Source: Sphingomonas sp. So64.6b (GTDB taxonomy: Bacteria; Pseudomonadota; Alphaproteobacteria; Sphingomonadales; Sphingomonadaceae). Taken from it: a stretch of 64,000 bases of DNA. A model generated the notes under the pieces. The model searched no databases. It saw only the letters and a list, made by a program, of their open reading frames with translations, and had not been told where the DNA came from. The translations under genes were made by a program, and so were the position numbers. Positions 1-7,610 of the stretch are shown here, piece by piece. Positions within the stretch are counted from its first letter, which is position 1; every line of letters begins with the position of its first letter. Where the stretch lies: positions 1,612,001 through 1,676,000 of the forward strand of contig NZ_CP048817.1 in assembly GCF_014171475.1 (NCBI RefSeq), given 5' to 3'.

Positions 1-38
1 GCTTCGATCCGGCTGGCCTCGCGCGACTGTTTCCGGGG

Positions 39-296
39 ATGGCGAAGCGACCGGAATCGACCGAAGCGCCAACGCCGCAAGCCAAGGGCGGCAGGCCAGC
101 CGGGAAGAACGGCGAGCCGATCGCCCGCATAGCGAAGCGACTGATCGCGCTCACAGCCGGCGAATTGGTACTATATACCGCAGAGGCCGTGGCGAGCGAG
201 CTGATCAGCGAATATCAGCGGCTCAACCTGCAACCGCCTAGCCCGGACAACGCTAGGCGGGATGCCCAAGGCATTTTGCGCGCCGTGCGAAACTAG
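39..296 (+). CDS. Small protein of unknown function
   Basis: An 85-residue basic protein, rich in Ala, Arg and Pro at the N terminus, followed by a probably helical segment (residues 25-70). I recognise no family. The frame is open upstream to the window edge without a stop, so the true start may lie outside the window and ATG at 39 is only the first available one. It lies just ahead of short GTTTC-type iterations, a tRNA-like segment and a transposase. That setting suggests an accessory or prophage-derived gene, but nothing in the protein itself proves this. Confidence 0.4.
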   Translation: MAKRPESTEAPTPQAKGGRPAGKNGEPIARIAKRLIALTAGELVLYTAEAVASELISEYQRLNLQPPSPDNARRDAQGILRAVRN

Positions 297-337
297 GTTT
301 CACACCGTTTCACACAGGGTTTCGCACCCTTTCGCCC
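297..337. repeat. Short iterated motif GTTTC(A/G)CAC
   Basis: Directly after the stop codon the motif GTTTCACAC occurs at 297-305 and 307-315, then GTTTCGCAC at 319-327 and a weaker copy at 329-337. Spacing is 10 to 12 bases, about one helical turn, as in protein-binding iterons. No function can be assigned from so short an array. Confidence 0.45.
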
Positions 338-376
338 GATATTCATTCGCCTCGCCACGGCCCATCCCACAGTTGC

Positions 377-444
377 GGGCCTAGCTTGGTGCGGTGGATG
401 ATTTGCTAGTCGAGAAGCTCCGGGTTCGAATCCCGGTAGGTCCA
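377..444 (+). other. tRNA-like segment (degenerate tRNA or integration scar)
   Basis: The 3' half is a convincing tRNA end: T stem and loop CCGGG-TTCGAAT-CCCGG at 420-436, then TAGGTCC and A. The acceptor strand at 377-383 (GGGCCTA) pairs with 437-443, with one G-U pair. The middle is about five bases short of a normal tRNA, and neither a regular D arm nor an anticodon stem can be drawn. CCA is not encoded (the following bases are CGA). It could be a decayed tRNA, or the tRNA 3' fragment left at the edge of an integrated element. I would not count it as a working tRNA. Confidence 0.4.
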
Positions 445-515
445 CGAAATAAATGAAGCCCCCAGCCATAAGGCACGGGGGCTTCATCCGCTGATGCGGA
501 AGACTTGCTAGTCGA
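396..515. repeat. Pair of 18-nt direct repeats around a hairpin
   Basis: GGATGATTTGCTAGTCGA at 396-413 recurs as GGAAGACTTGCTAGTCGA at 498-515 (16 of 18 bases identical, last 11 identical). The first copy is inside the tRNA-like segment; the second is just past the hairpin and before the transposase region. The arrangement resembles a duplicated attachment site or a small insertion scar. Confidence 0.45.
453..487. terminator. Strong GC-rich hairpin, bidirectional terminator-like
   Basis: A perfect 11-bp stem (ATGAAGCCCCC at 453-463 with GGGGGCTTCAT at 477-487) closes a 13-nt loop that contains a further GCC/GGC pairing. Read on the minus strand the stem is followed by TTTATTTCG, so it is a better terminator for minus-strand transcription, i.e. 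downstream of the transposase. Read on the plus strand there is no T tract. Confidence 0.55.
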
Positions 516-630
516 TCGCCCTTATAGCGGCAGCTTCAACTGGCGTCCACGCGCGTCTCGCATCGAGCGACGATGCGGTTGCGTCCGCCAGCGCTGATTG
601 CGCATCTTGATCGCGATCTTCGCCTTGGTG

Positions 631-1569
631 TCAGGCTGCGATACCAGTGCTGCTATAGGTCAGGCGCTTGCCGACGATCCCACGCATCGCCTGTTGCGTG
701 CGTTCGCCATCATCGAAGCCGTTGGCTTGACGGTATGAATAGCGGAACTCGAACTCGGCGAGATAGCGGTGAAGGTGACGCTCGCCACAGTGCTGATAGA
801 CGCCTTTCATTCCCCGCTTGAAGATCGAGAACGAGCCCTCGATCGTGCTGGTGTGGATCACCGGATTCTCGCGATCGACATATACGCCTTTCTGGTGTGG
901 CGTCGTCGCGTGCGAGGCGAAGTGGCGATGCATGTGACGGTACTGGCCCGCATCGTCGGTCAGCAGGTTCGCTTCGGCGGCGATGTTCTCGATCAGTATG
1001 GGGGTGAGACTGGCGACCGTTACCTTGTCCACCACCATCATGCGCGTGCGGCCGGTATCGCGATCCAATAGCGACAGCACTTTCATCTTGTGCTCGTAAC
1101 CCCCCTTGGCCTTTTCCGCGCCCTTGCGGCGTCCGATGAACGTCTCGTCCACCTCGACGAAACCGCCGCCCGAGCCGAACGGGGCAAGGTCGCCAGAGCG
1201 CATCGCTTCTCGGATGCGATGGGCGAGGAACCAAGCCGACTTATAGGTGATCTCAAGGATGCGGTGGAGTTGGTGCGCCGAAACGCCCTTCTTACTCGCG
1301 GTCATCAGATAGACGGCTTGAAGCATGATATTCAGCGGCAGGCGGGCGTGTTCGAACACGGTCCCGATCTTGACCGTGAACTGCTTTTTGCAATCCCCGC
1401 ACCGCCACAGCCCGACCCGGATGCGCTTGGCCGGGTTGGCTGTTACCTTCGTGATCCGATCGACACCGCCACAGTGCGGGCAGGATTTCCCGTCCGCCCA
1501 AATGATCGATTCCAGATGCGTGAAAGCCTTCGCTTCATCGTGAAATTCGGGACGGGAAAGAACCGACAT
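631..1569 (-). CDS. IS1595-family (ISXO2-like) transposase
   Basis: A 312-residue intact transposase. The N terminus has a zinc ribbon (C30-x2-C33 and C57-x2-C60, in CPHCGG and WRCGDC). The catalytic domain shows D141 in VEVDETFIG, D205 in LLTDDAGQY and E244 in TSTIEGSFS, the DDE/DDN triad pattern of the ISXO2-like domain. Length is normal for the family. It would catalyse cut-and-paste or copy-out movement of its own element. Start is the ATG complementary to 1567-1569, preceded on its strand by a 9-bp dyad and a TATACT-like -10. No accompanying passenger gene is evident. Confidence 0.93.
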   Translation of the reverse strand: MSVLSRPEFHDEAKAFTHLESIIWADGKSCPHCGGVDRITKVTANPAKRIRVGLWRCGDCKKQFTVKIGTVFEHARLPLNIMLQAVYLMTASKKGVSAHQLHRILEITYKSAWFLAHRIREAMRSGDLAPFGSGGGFVEVDETFIGRRKGAEKAKGGYEHKMKVLSLLDRDTGRTRMMVVDKVTVASLTPILIENIAAEANLLTDDAGQYRHMHRHFASHATTPHQKGVYVDRENPVIHTSTIEGSFSIFKRGMKGVYQHCGERHLHRYLAEFEFRYSYRQANGFDDGERTQQAMRGIVGKRLTYSSTGIAA

Positions 1570-1612
1570 TGCTTTGCTCCTGACGTGCCATTTTCATAGC
1601 TGGTCAGGAGCG
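631..1612 (-). mobile_element. IS1595-family insertion sequence (minimum extent)
   Basis: One transposase gene plus its promoter dyad define the least extent of the element. I searched 488-630 against 1570-1654 by eye and found no convincing terminal inverted repeats or target duplication, so the true ends are unknown. The element lies 82 bases beyond the 3' end of the nitronate monooxygenase gene and interrupts no recognisable gene. The intact transposase frame suggests it is recent or still active. Confidence 0.7.
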
Positions 1613-1630
1613 TATTTGCAAAGTATATAA
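1576..1630 (-). promoter_or_regulatory. Transposase promoter with 9-bp dyad
   Basis: GCTCCTGAC at 1576-1584 and GTCAGGAGC at 1603-1611 form a perfect inverted repeat with an 18-nt spacer, seven bases upstream of the transposase start. On the minus strand a TATACT hexamer (complement of 1622-1627) lies just upstream, so the dyad would sit over the transcript start. It could be an operator or an RNA hairpin that hides the ribosome site and limits transposase expression. Confidence 0.45.
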
Positions 1631-1651
1631 TCGCCTCTGAAGAGGAGGGGC

Positions 1652-2611
1652 TTAGAGTGCCAATCGCGCCCGCGCCGCGAGATATTCCCGCTCCAGCCGA
1701 TCGATGCGCGTCGCGACCGGTTCGATCGCCGAGACCGCGCCGACGCCCTGGCCCGAGCCCCAGATATCCTTCCACGCCTTGGCCTTGCTGCCATTGCCGC
1801 CGCCAAAATTCATCGTCGACAAATCGCCTTCGGGCAAATTGTCCGGGTCCATGCCCGCCGCGACGATCGAACTGCGCAGGTAATTGCCGTGCACGCCGGT
1901 AAACAGGTTCGAATAAATGATGTCGGCCGCTTTCGATGCGACAATCGATTCCTTGTAGCCCTGATCGGCATTGGCTTCATCGGTGGCGATGAAGGGCGAG
2001 CCGATATAGGCGAGGTCGGCGCCCATCGCGAGCGCGGCAAGCACCGCATCGCCGATCGCGATCGATCCGGACAAGGCAAGCGGCCCTTCGAACCATTGGC
2101 GGATTTCCTGGATCAGCGCGAAAGGTGAGAGCCGGCCGGCATGGCCACCGGCACCGGCCGCCACCGCGATCAGGCCGTCGGCACCCTTTTCCACCGCCTT
2201 GCGGGCGAAACGATCGTCGATGATGTCGTGCAGGGTGATGCCGCCCCAGCCATGCACCGCAGTATTGAGATCCTCGCGCGCGCCGAGCGACGTGATGACG
2301 ATCGGCACCTGCCATTTGGCGCAGGTCGCGAGATCGGCCTCAAGCCGCTCGTTGGAGCGGTGGACGATCTGGTTGACCGCATAGGGCGCGGCAGGCCGGT
2401 CGGGATTGTCGCGATTCCAAGCCGCCAGCTCTTCGGTGATGCGGTGCAGCCACTCGTCGAGCTGGGCCTGAGGTCGCGCGTTGAGCGCGGGGAAAGCACC
2501 GACGATTCCCGCTTTGCACTGGGCAATGACCAGGTCCGGGTTGGATATGATGAACAACGGCGACCCGATAACGGGCAGGCGAAGGCGCTGCAGAATTGGC
2601 GGTAAGCTCAT
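1652..2611 (-). CDS. Nitronate monooxygenase (2-nitropropane dioxygenase family)
   Basis: A 319-residue TIM-barrel flavoprotein. Members oxidise alkyl nitronates, such as propionate-3-nitronate, using FMN and oxygen, a detoxifying role in the cytoplasm. The N-terminal LRLPVIGSPLF is the typical flavin-site strand, and GAGGHAGRLSPFAL (H157) carries the conserved catalytic histidine and phosphate-binding glycines. The AALAMGADLAYIGSPFIAT segment is the second phosphate-binding strand. Length matches bacterial members. It stands alone; the gene to its left is an insertion sequence and the gene to its right is divergent. Exact substrate is unknown. The fold can also serve in enoyl reductases (FabK), but the GGHAG pattern favours this call. 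Confidence 0.88.
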   Translation of the reverse strand: MSLPPILQRLRLPVIGSPLFIISNPDLVIAQCKAGIVGAFPALNARPQAQLDEWLHRITEELAAWNRDNPDRPAAPYAVNQIVHRSNERLEADLATCAKWQVPIVITSLGAREDLNTAVHGWGGITLHDIIDDRFARKAVEKGADGLIAVAAGAGGHAGRLSPFALIQEIRQWFEGPLALSGSIAIGDAVLAALAMGADLAYIGSPFIATDEANADQGYKESIVASKAADIIYSNLFTGVHGNYLRSSIVAAGMDPDNLPEGDLSTMNFGGGNGSKAKAWKDIWGSGQGVGAVSAIEPVATRIDRLEREYLAARARLAL

Positions 2612-2685
2612 GGCCCAGTTTCATAGCGCAACTGAAATGACTGTCCAGCCATTGGCACCCGCGCTTGCCAAGCTGTCCGAACGTA

Positions 2686-2714
2686 TTACTGGGGCAACAC
2701 ACACGAGATAATAT
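2686..2714 (+). promoter_or_regulatory. Possible promoter of the M1 aminopeptidase gene
   Basis: TTACTG at 2686-2691, a 17-nt spacer and TAATAT at 2709-2714 give a weak sigma-70-like match close to the ATG at 2729. The -35 is poor, so this is tentative. Confidence 0.25.
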
Positions 2715-2728
2715 ATCCAGAGGTCGCC

Positions 2729-5329
2729 ATGACGTTCACTCCTGTCGCTCGCGCTACGGCCTTGTTGTTGTTGTCGGTTTCCACCTCCGCGCTTGCTGCG
2801 GGACGATTGCCGACCAATGTCGTGCCGACCGCCTATGACATCACCGTCAGGCCCGATGCCAAGGCGATGACCTTTACCGGCGCGGAAGCGATCCAGGTCG
2901 AGGTGAACGAACCGACGACGACGATTGTACTCAACGCCGTTGACCTGGTGGTCGATTCGGCAACCTTCGATGGTGTCGCCGTGACGGTGAAACAGGACCA
3001 GGAGGCGCAACTGCTGACCGTGACGCTGCCCAAAGCAGCGAGCAAAGGCGCGCATACGCTGAAATTCACCTGGAGCGGCAAGATCAACGAATCGCCGCTC
3101 GGCATGTTCGCGATCGACTATAAGAACCCTCATGGTAGCGCGGCCCGGATGCTCGCCACTCAGTTCGAGGCGCCCGATGCGCGCCGCTTCGCGCCGATGT
3201 GGGATGAACCGTCGTTCAAGGCGACTTTCACGCTATCGGCCGAAGCGCCGGCCGACCAACTCGCCTTTTCCAACATGCCGGCCACGACGATCGGCAAACC
3301 GGTCGGAGGAAAGAAACTCTATCGATTCGCCACCACGCCGAAAATGTCGAGCTATCTGCTGTTCCTCGGCATGGGCGACATGGAACGACGCACGGTGATG
3401 GCCGGCAAGACCGAGATCGGCATCATCACACGGCGCGGCGTGGGTGAGCAGGGGCAATATTCGCTCGACGCCGCCAAACGCTTGCTGACCTATTACAACG
3501 ACTATTTCGGCCAACCCTATCCGCTGCCCAAGCTCGACATGATTGCCGGGCCGGGCGGCAGCCAGACCTTTGGCGCGATGGAAAATTGGGGCGCGATCTT
3601 CTATTTCGAACAGGAATTGCTGTTCGACCCGAAGCGCGCGACCGAGAGCAATCGCCAGCGGATTTATACCGTCGTGGCCCACGAGATGGCGCATCAATGG
3701 TTCGGCGATCTCGTGACCATGGCATGGTGGGACGATCTGTGGCTTAACGAGGGTTTCGCGTCGTGGATGGAGGGTAAGGCCAGCGCCGACCTCAATCCGA
3801 GCTGGAATGCGACGACCGCGCTGGTCGGCAGCGAGCGGGAAGTCGCGCTGGGCGCCGATGCGACCGCCGCGACTCACCCGATCATCCGCAAGATCGAGAC
3901 GGTCGACCAGATCAACGAGGCATTCGACGGCATCACCTATCAGAAAGGGCAGGCGGTGATCGGCATGTTCGAATCGACGCTGGGGCCGGATGTCTTCCGC
4001 GATGGCATTCGCCGCTACATGGCGAAGTATAAATACGGCAACACCGTCACCGATCAGCTCTGGGCTGAACTCGCCGTCGCCGCGGGCAAGCCGGTGGCGG
4101 ATATCGCCCATGACTTTACCCTGCAGGGCGGCGTGCCGCTGGTCACATTGATCGGGGCAAGCTGCAGCAACGGTACGACCACAGCGACATTGACCCAGGG
4201 GCGTTTCGGTCTCGATGCCAAATCGAAGACGCCGCAGACCTGGCGCGTGCCGCTGAAGATCGGTGTGGTCGGCCAGGACGCGACGAGTACGATCGTGCAG
4301 GGCGCGGCGCCCGCCACTATGAGCGTCAAGGGTTGTGGCACGCTGATCCTCAATCAGGGCAAGGGCAGCTATTTGCGCGGCAAATATGATGCGGCGAGCC
4401 ACGCCGCGATCGTACGTGACTTCCGTAATGTCGCGCTGGCAGACCGTCTCGGCACGTTGGGCGACGATTATGCGCTGGCAATGAGCGGCGACCAGGATTT
4501 GTCGCTCTATCTCGCGTTGACTGGCGCGGTGCCGGTCGATGCCGATCCGCTTGAATGGGATATGGTGTCCGGTCAGTTGCTCCGCCTCGCCAACCGGTTC
4601 GAGGATACACCGCTCGAAGCACCACTCAACGCTCGCAACATGGCGATGCTGGCCCCGGTGATAAAGCGCATCGGATATGAGGCGAAGCCAGGTGAATCGG
4701 CATTGGTGACGAATATGCGTGAGAATTTGATCGGCGGGCTGGGCGGCATCGGCGATCCCGAAATCGCGGCGATGGCGCGGCGTTACGTCGCGGCGCTTGC
4801 CACCGACGCGAATGCGATTCCGCCGGCGATCCGTTCGCCGATCCTGCGCACCTATGCGGTCAATGCGACGGCGCCCGAATGGGACGCGCTGTTGGCGATC
4901 ACACGTGCGGAGAAGAACCCGGTCACGCGCAATACCTATATCCGGCTGCTCGGCGGCGCGCGCGATGTCGCGCTGGCGCAGCGTGCGCTCGATCTGATCA
5001 AGACCGACGAGTTCAGCGCGCCGCAAAAGGCCAGCCTGTTACGCGGGGTATCGACCCGGCATCCCGATCTCGCGGTCGATTTCGCGCTCGCCAATCTCGC
5101 GCTGGTCGATGGATTCACCGAAACCAGCAATCGGTCGACCTATATCCCCGGGCTGGGTGCGGGATCCGACGATCCGGCGATGCCGGCGAAGCTCACCGCT
5201 TTTGCCGAGAAGAACCTGCCTGAAGCGGCGCGGGGCGGTGCGGCGCGGGTCGTTGCCGGCATGGCCGCACGGCACGCCGTGACCGAGCGGTTGCGCCCGG
5301 CGGTCGAGGCCTGGGCGGCGGGCAAATAA
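2729..5329 (+). CDS. M1-family zinc aminopeptidase, exported
   Basis: An 866-residue peptidase that removes N-terminal residues from peptides. Residues 1-23 form a signal peptide ending near SALAAG, so the protein is probably periplasmic. The exopeptidase motif GAMEN is at 282-286. The zinc site is H318-E-M-A-H322 with the third ligand E341 in WLNEGFASW, the spacing normal for M1 enzymes. The C-terminal half (about 530-866) is the helical ERAP1-like domain. Overall architecture resembles alanyl or lysyl aminopeptidases of the puromycin-sensitive type rather than cytoplasmic PepN. It is monocistronic, convergent with the next gene nine bases away. Identity of the family is secure; the preferred residue is not readable. 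Confidence 0.95.
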   Translation: MTFTPVARATALLLLSVSTSALAAGRLPTNVVPTAYDITVRPDAKAMTFTGAEAIQVEVNEPTTTIVLNAVDLVVDSATFDGVAVTVKQDQEAQLLTVTLPKAASKGAHTLKFTWSGKINESPLGMFAIDYKNPHGSAARMLATQFEAPDARRFAPMWDEPSFKATFTLSAEAPADQLAFSNMPATTIGKPVGGKKLYRFATTPKMSSYLLFLGMGDMERRTVMAGKTEIGIITRRGVGEQGQYSLDAAKRLLTYYNDYFGQPYPLPKLDMIAGPGGSQTFGAMENWGAIFYFEQELLFDPKRATESNRQRIYTVVAHEMAHQWFGDLVTMAWWDDLWLNEGFASWMEGKASADLNPSWNATTALVGSEREVALGADATAATHPIIRKIETVDQINEAFDGITYQKGQAVIGMFESTLGPDVFRDGIRRYMAKYKYGNTVTDQLWAELAVAAGKPVADIAHDFTLQGGVPLVTLIGASCSNGTTTATLTQGRFGLDAKSKTPQTWRVPLKIGVVGQDATSTIVQGAAPATMSVKGCGTLILNQGKGSYLRGKYDAASHAAIVRDFRNVALADRLGTLGDDYALAMSGDQDLSLYLALTGAVPVDADPLEWDMVSGQLLRLANRFEDTPLEAPLNARNMAMLAPVIKRIGYEAKPGESALVTNMRENLIGGLGGIGDPEIAAMARRYVAALATDANAIPPAIRSPILRTYAVNATAPEWDALLAITRAEKNPVTRNTYIRLLGGARDVALAQRALDLIKTDEFSAPQKASLLRGVSTRHPDLAVDFALANLALVDGFTETSNRSTYIPGLGAGSDDPAMPAKLTAFAEKNLPEAARGGAARVVAGMAARHAVTERLRPAVEAWAAGK

Positions 5330-5338
5330 GATCGCCGG

Positions 5339-6445
5339 CTACGCCGCGCCGAACAGCGTTCTGAACTGGCGCGGCTGCGACCGAAGATATTGTTTCGGCG
5401 CGACGACCTGCGCGCCGAGTTCGGCGGCGGCGTGCCACGGCCAGCGGGGATCGTAGAGAATCGTGCGGGCCAGGGCGATCATGTCGGCGTCGCCGGTTGC
5501 GATGATCGCCTCGGCCTGGTCGAAACCGGTGATCAGCCCCACCGCGACGACGGGCATTTTGGTCGCCTGCTTTACCGCACGCGCGAGCGGAACCTGATAG
5601 CCGGGCCCGGCCGGAATCCTCTGCGCGGGATGGAGCCCGCCGCTCGACACGTGGATGGCGGCGCAGCCACGCTGCTCGAGCGCCTGGGCGAAGGCGATCG
5701 TCTGCTCGATATCCCAGCCGCCTTCGACCCAATCGGTGCCGGACGCGCGCATCGTAACCGGCTTGCCGGCCGGAAATGCCGCACGCACCGCGTCGAATAT
5801 TTCCAGTGGGAAACGCATGCGGTTCTCCAGCGAGCCGCCATAAATGTCGTCACGCTTGTTCGACAAAGGCGAGAGGAACTGGTGCAGCAAATAGCCATGC
5901 GCGCCGTGGAGCTGTATGGCGTCGAGACCAAGTCGCGCGGCGCGCCGGGCGGCCGCCGCAAAACCATCGCGCACTCGCTTCATTCCATCCACGTCGAGTG
6001 CGCTCGGGGCGTTGTCGCCCGGATTAAAGGCGATTGCCGACGGCGCCTGGGTTTGCCAGCCATGCGGTTGACCGGGCGCGATTTGCGCGCCGCCGGCCCA
6101 AGGCACTTCGGTCGACGCCTTGCGTCCGGCATGGCTGAGCTGGATCGCGACCGGCATCGGCGACCATCGCCTGACGCTGTCCAGCACCTTGCCCATCGCC
6201 GTTTCGGTCGCGTCATCCCATAATCCGACGTCGGCCCAGCTGATCCGCCCTTCGGGCAGAACCGCGGTCGCTTCGATCGTCAGCAGTGCCGCGCCCGACA
6301 GGGACAACTGACCGAGATGGATCAGGTGCCAGTCGGTCATGCAGCCGTTCTCGGCCGAATATTGGCACATCGGCGCGATCACGATGCGATTGGCAAGGTC
6401 GAGGCTGCCTATACGAAGTGGTTGGAAAAGCGCAGGCAGGGGCAT
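5339..6445 (-). CDS. NADH:flavin oxidoreductase, Old Yellow Enzyme (YqjM/XenA type)
   Basis: A 368-residue FMN-dependent ene-reductase that reduces activated C=C bonds or nitro groups with NAD(P)H. Visible features: RIVIAPMCQYS with C27 and Y29 (the class that tunes FMN with cysteine, as in YqjM), the substrate-binding histidine pair H180 and H183 in QLHGAHGYLLHQFLSP, RMRFPLEIFDAVR, and the FMN phosphate region MIALARTILYDPRWPWHAA. Length is typical. The gene is read away from the BLUF gene's direction of origin, i.e. both are on the minus strand with 88 bases between. Physiological substrate is unknown; a detoxification role is usual. Confidence 0.93.
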   Translation of the reverse strand: MPLPALFQPLRIGSLDLANRIVIAPMCQYSAENGCMTDWHLIHLGQLSLSGAALLTIEATAVLPEGRISWADVGLWDDATETAMGKVLDSVRRWSPMPVAIQLSHAGRKASTEVPWAGGAQIAPGQPHGWQTQAPSAIAFNPGDNAPSALDVDGMKRVRDGFAAAARRAARLGLDAIQLHGAHGYLLHQFLSPLSNKRDDIYGGSLENRMRFPLEIFDAVRAAFPAGKPVTMRASGTDWVEGGWDIEQTIAFAQALEQRGCAAIHVSSGGLHPAQRIPAGPGYQVPLARAVKQATKMPVVAVGLITGFDQAEAIIATGDADMIALARTILYDPRWPWHAAAELGAQVVAPKQYLRSQPRQFRTLFGAA

Positions 6446-6533
6446 GTGGACGCTCCAGAGGGGAAAGCCGGAGCCAACGCACGACCATCACGAAAGTGCA
6501 ACGGCTATCCCAAGCCGCCCGACGCGATACCCA

Positions 6534-6941
6534 TCAGTCGCGGGCGTCGGCAGCGCTGGTTGCGATCAATCGCCGGAACCGTTCGCTGATACCGTCCGAC
6601 GCGTTGGAAAGCAGGCGCCGCATCTTTGCATCATAGACGTCGACCGGATCGCCGGCGCGCTTGAGTATCATGCTCCAACTGCCGAATCCCCGCGCTTCGA
6701 TCGGTCGGTCGTGCAACGTTTCAACGTCGCGATGCCTGGAATCAAGAATGATCCGGCCAAAGGTCGCCTCGACGCTTGTTGCCGGTCCTTCGATCACTTG
6801 CATGAAATGCGTGCCGTCGGACCACAATAGGCCAGTCACGCCGTCGATCGCATTATTGTGGCGCGACTGCTCGAGAATGGCGGCAAGATCGGCTTTTCCG
6901 GCAGGCGCGGTGCTAACGCTGATATAAAGTATCTGACGCAT
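6534..6941 (-). CDS. Short BLUF-domain blue-light photoreceptor
   Basis: A 135-residue protein consisting almost only of a BLUF domain, which binds FAD and switches hydrogen bonding on blue light. The photoactive residues are all present and have a constant offset from AppA of Rhodobacter: Y6 (Y21), N30 (N45), Q48 (Q63), W89 (W104) and M91 (M106). Characteristic segments are NAIDGVTGLLW and FMQVIEGP. There is no attached EAL, cyclase or B12 domain, so it must signal through a partner protein, as in PixD/Slr1694-type short BLUF proteins. No obvious partner is adjacent; the Old Yellow Enzyme gene lies downstream on the same strand. Confidence 0.93.
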   Translation of the reverse strand: MRQILYISVSTAPAGKADLAAILEQSRHNNAIDGVTGLLWSDGTHFMQVIEGPATSVEATFGRIILDSRHRDVETLHDRPIEARGFGSWSMILKRAGDPVDVYDAKMRRLLSNASDGISERFRRLIATSAADARD

Positions 6942-7014
6942 TCCCGGCCCCTTTCCAGGACAAGCTAGTCCAACCCGCCGATCTCGTCATTGTGCCAGAT
7001 CAAGGTGTTGTGAC

Positions 7015-7539
7015 TCAGTCCACCCGCTTCAAGCCAATGGCGCAACCATGCGCCTTGTCGACATAATGCCGGGCCGAGATCAGCAGCATGGCCTGTGCGT
7101 TATCATCGAGTTCCCGGATTGCCCGCGCCGGGCTGCCGACGATCAGGCTGCCGGCGGGGAAGGTCTTGCCTTCGGTCACCAGCGCGCCCGCGCCGACGAT
7201 GCACCCGTCGGCGATCACCGCGCGGTTGAGGACGATCGCCCCCATACCGATCAGCACGCGGTCACCGATCGTGCAGCCGTGCAGGATCGCCTTGTGTCCG
7301 ATCGTGCAGTCGGCGCCGATCGTCAGCGGCGCACCGGCATCCGAATGACACACCGCGCCCTCCTGGATATTGCTGCGCGGGCCGACGATCATTGGTGTGT
7401 TGTCGCCGCGGATGACCGCTCCGAACCAGACGCTCGCATCCTCGCCAAGCAGGACTTCGCCGATCAGGTCGGCGCTTGGCGCGACCCAGGCGCCGGGTGC
7501 CAGATGCGGACGTTTTCCGTCGATTTCATAAAGCGGCAT
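7015..7539 (-). CDS. Gamma-carbonic-anhydrase-like hexapeptide protein (YrdA/PaaY type)
   Basis: A 174-residue left-handed beta-helix protein with repeated hexapeptides such as IGADCT, IGHKAI and IGDRVL. The three zinc-binding histidines of the gamma carbonic anhydrase family appear at H65 (GAVCHSD), H82 and H87 (IGHKAILHGC). Related proteins form trimers; some hydrate carbon dioxide, others hydrolyse thioesters. The protein is cytosolic with no signal peptide. It stands between the BLUF gene and the Kef-type antiporter gene, all on the minus strand, with gaps of 73 and 71 bases. Enzymatic activity cannot be decided from sequence. Confidence 0.9.
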   Translation of the reverse strand: MPLYEIDGKRPHLAPGAWVAPSADLIGEVLLGEDASVWFGAVIRGDNTPMIVGPRSNIQEGAVCHSDAGAPLTIGADCTIGHKAILHGCTIGDRVLIGMGAIVLNRAVIADGCIVGAGALVTEGKTFPAGSLIVGSPARAIRELDDNAQAMLLISARHYVDKAHGCAIGLKRVD

Positions 7540-7610
7540 GGTCGATCTCCCTGAACACGCCGCTTAAGAGCAACGACATCGCCGCGCAAACCGTCGCGAA
7601 TTGTCCAGCG

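Noticed and set aside
297..337. CRISPR array
   Set aside because: Repeats are 9 bases with 1-3-base spacers, far too short; no cas genes are present anywhere in the window.
293..487. A 64-residue reverse frame over the tRNA-like segment
   Set aside because: Its GFEPGASRL-type sequence is the usual false translation of the antisense of a tRNA T arm.
488..1654. Terminal inverted repeats for the IS1595 element
   Set aside because: Comparison of both flanks by eye gave only short chance matches; ends are left undefined.
3233..5026. A 597-residue reverse-strand open frame
   Set aside because: It is the antisense shadow of the M1 aminopeptidase gene in high-GC DNA; its sequence is arginine and histidine-rich with no domain.
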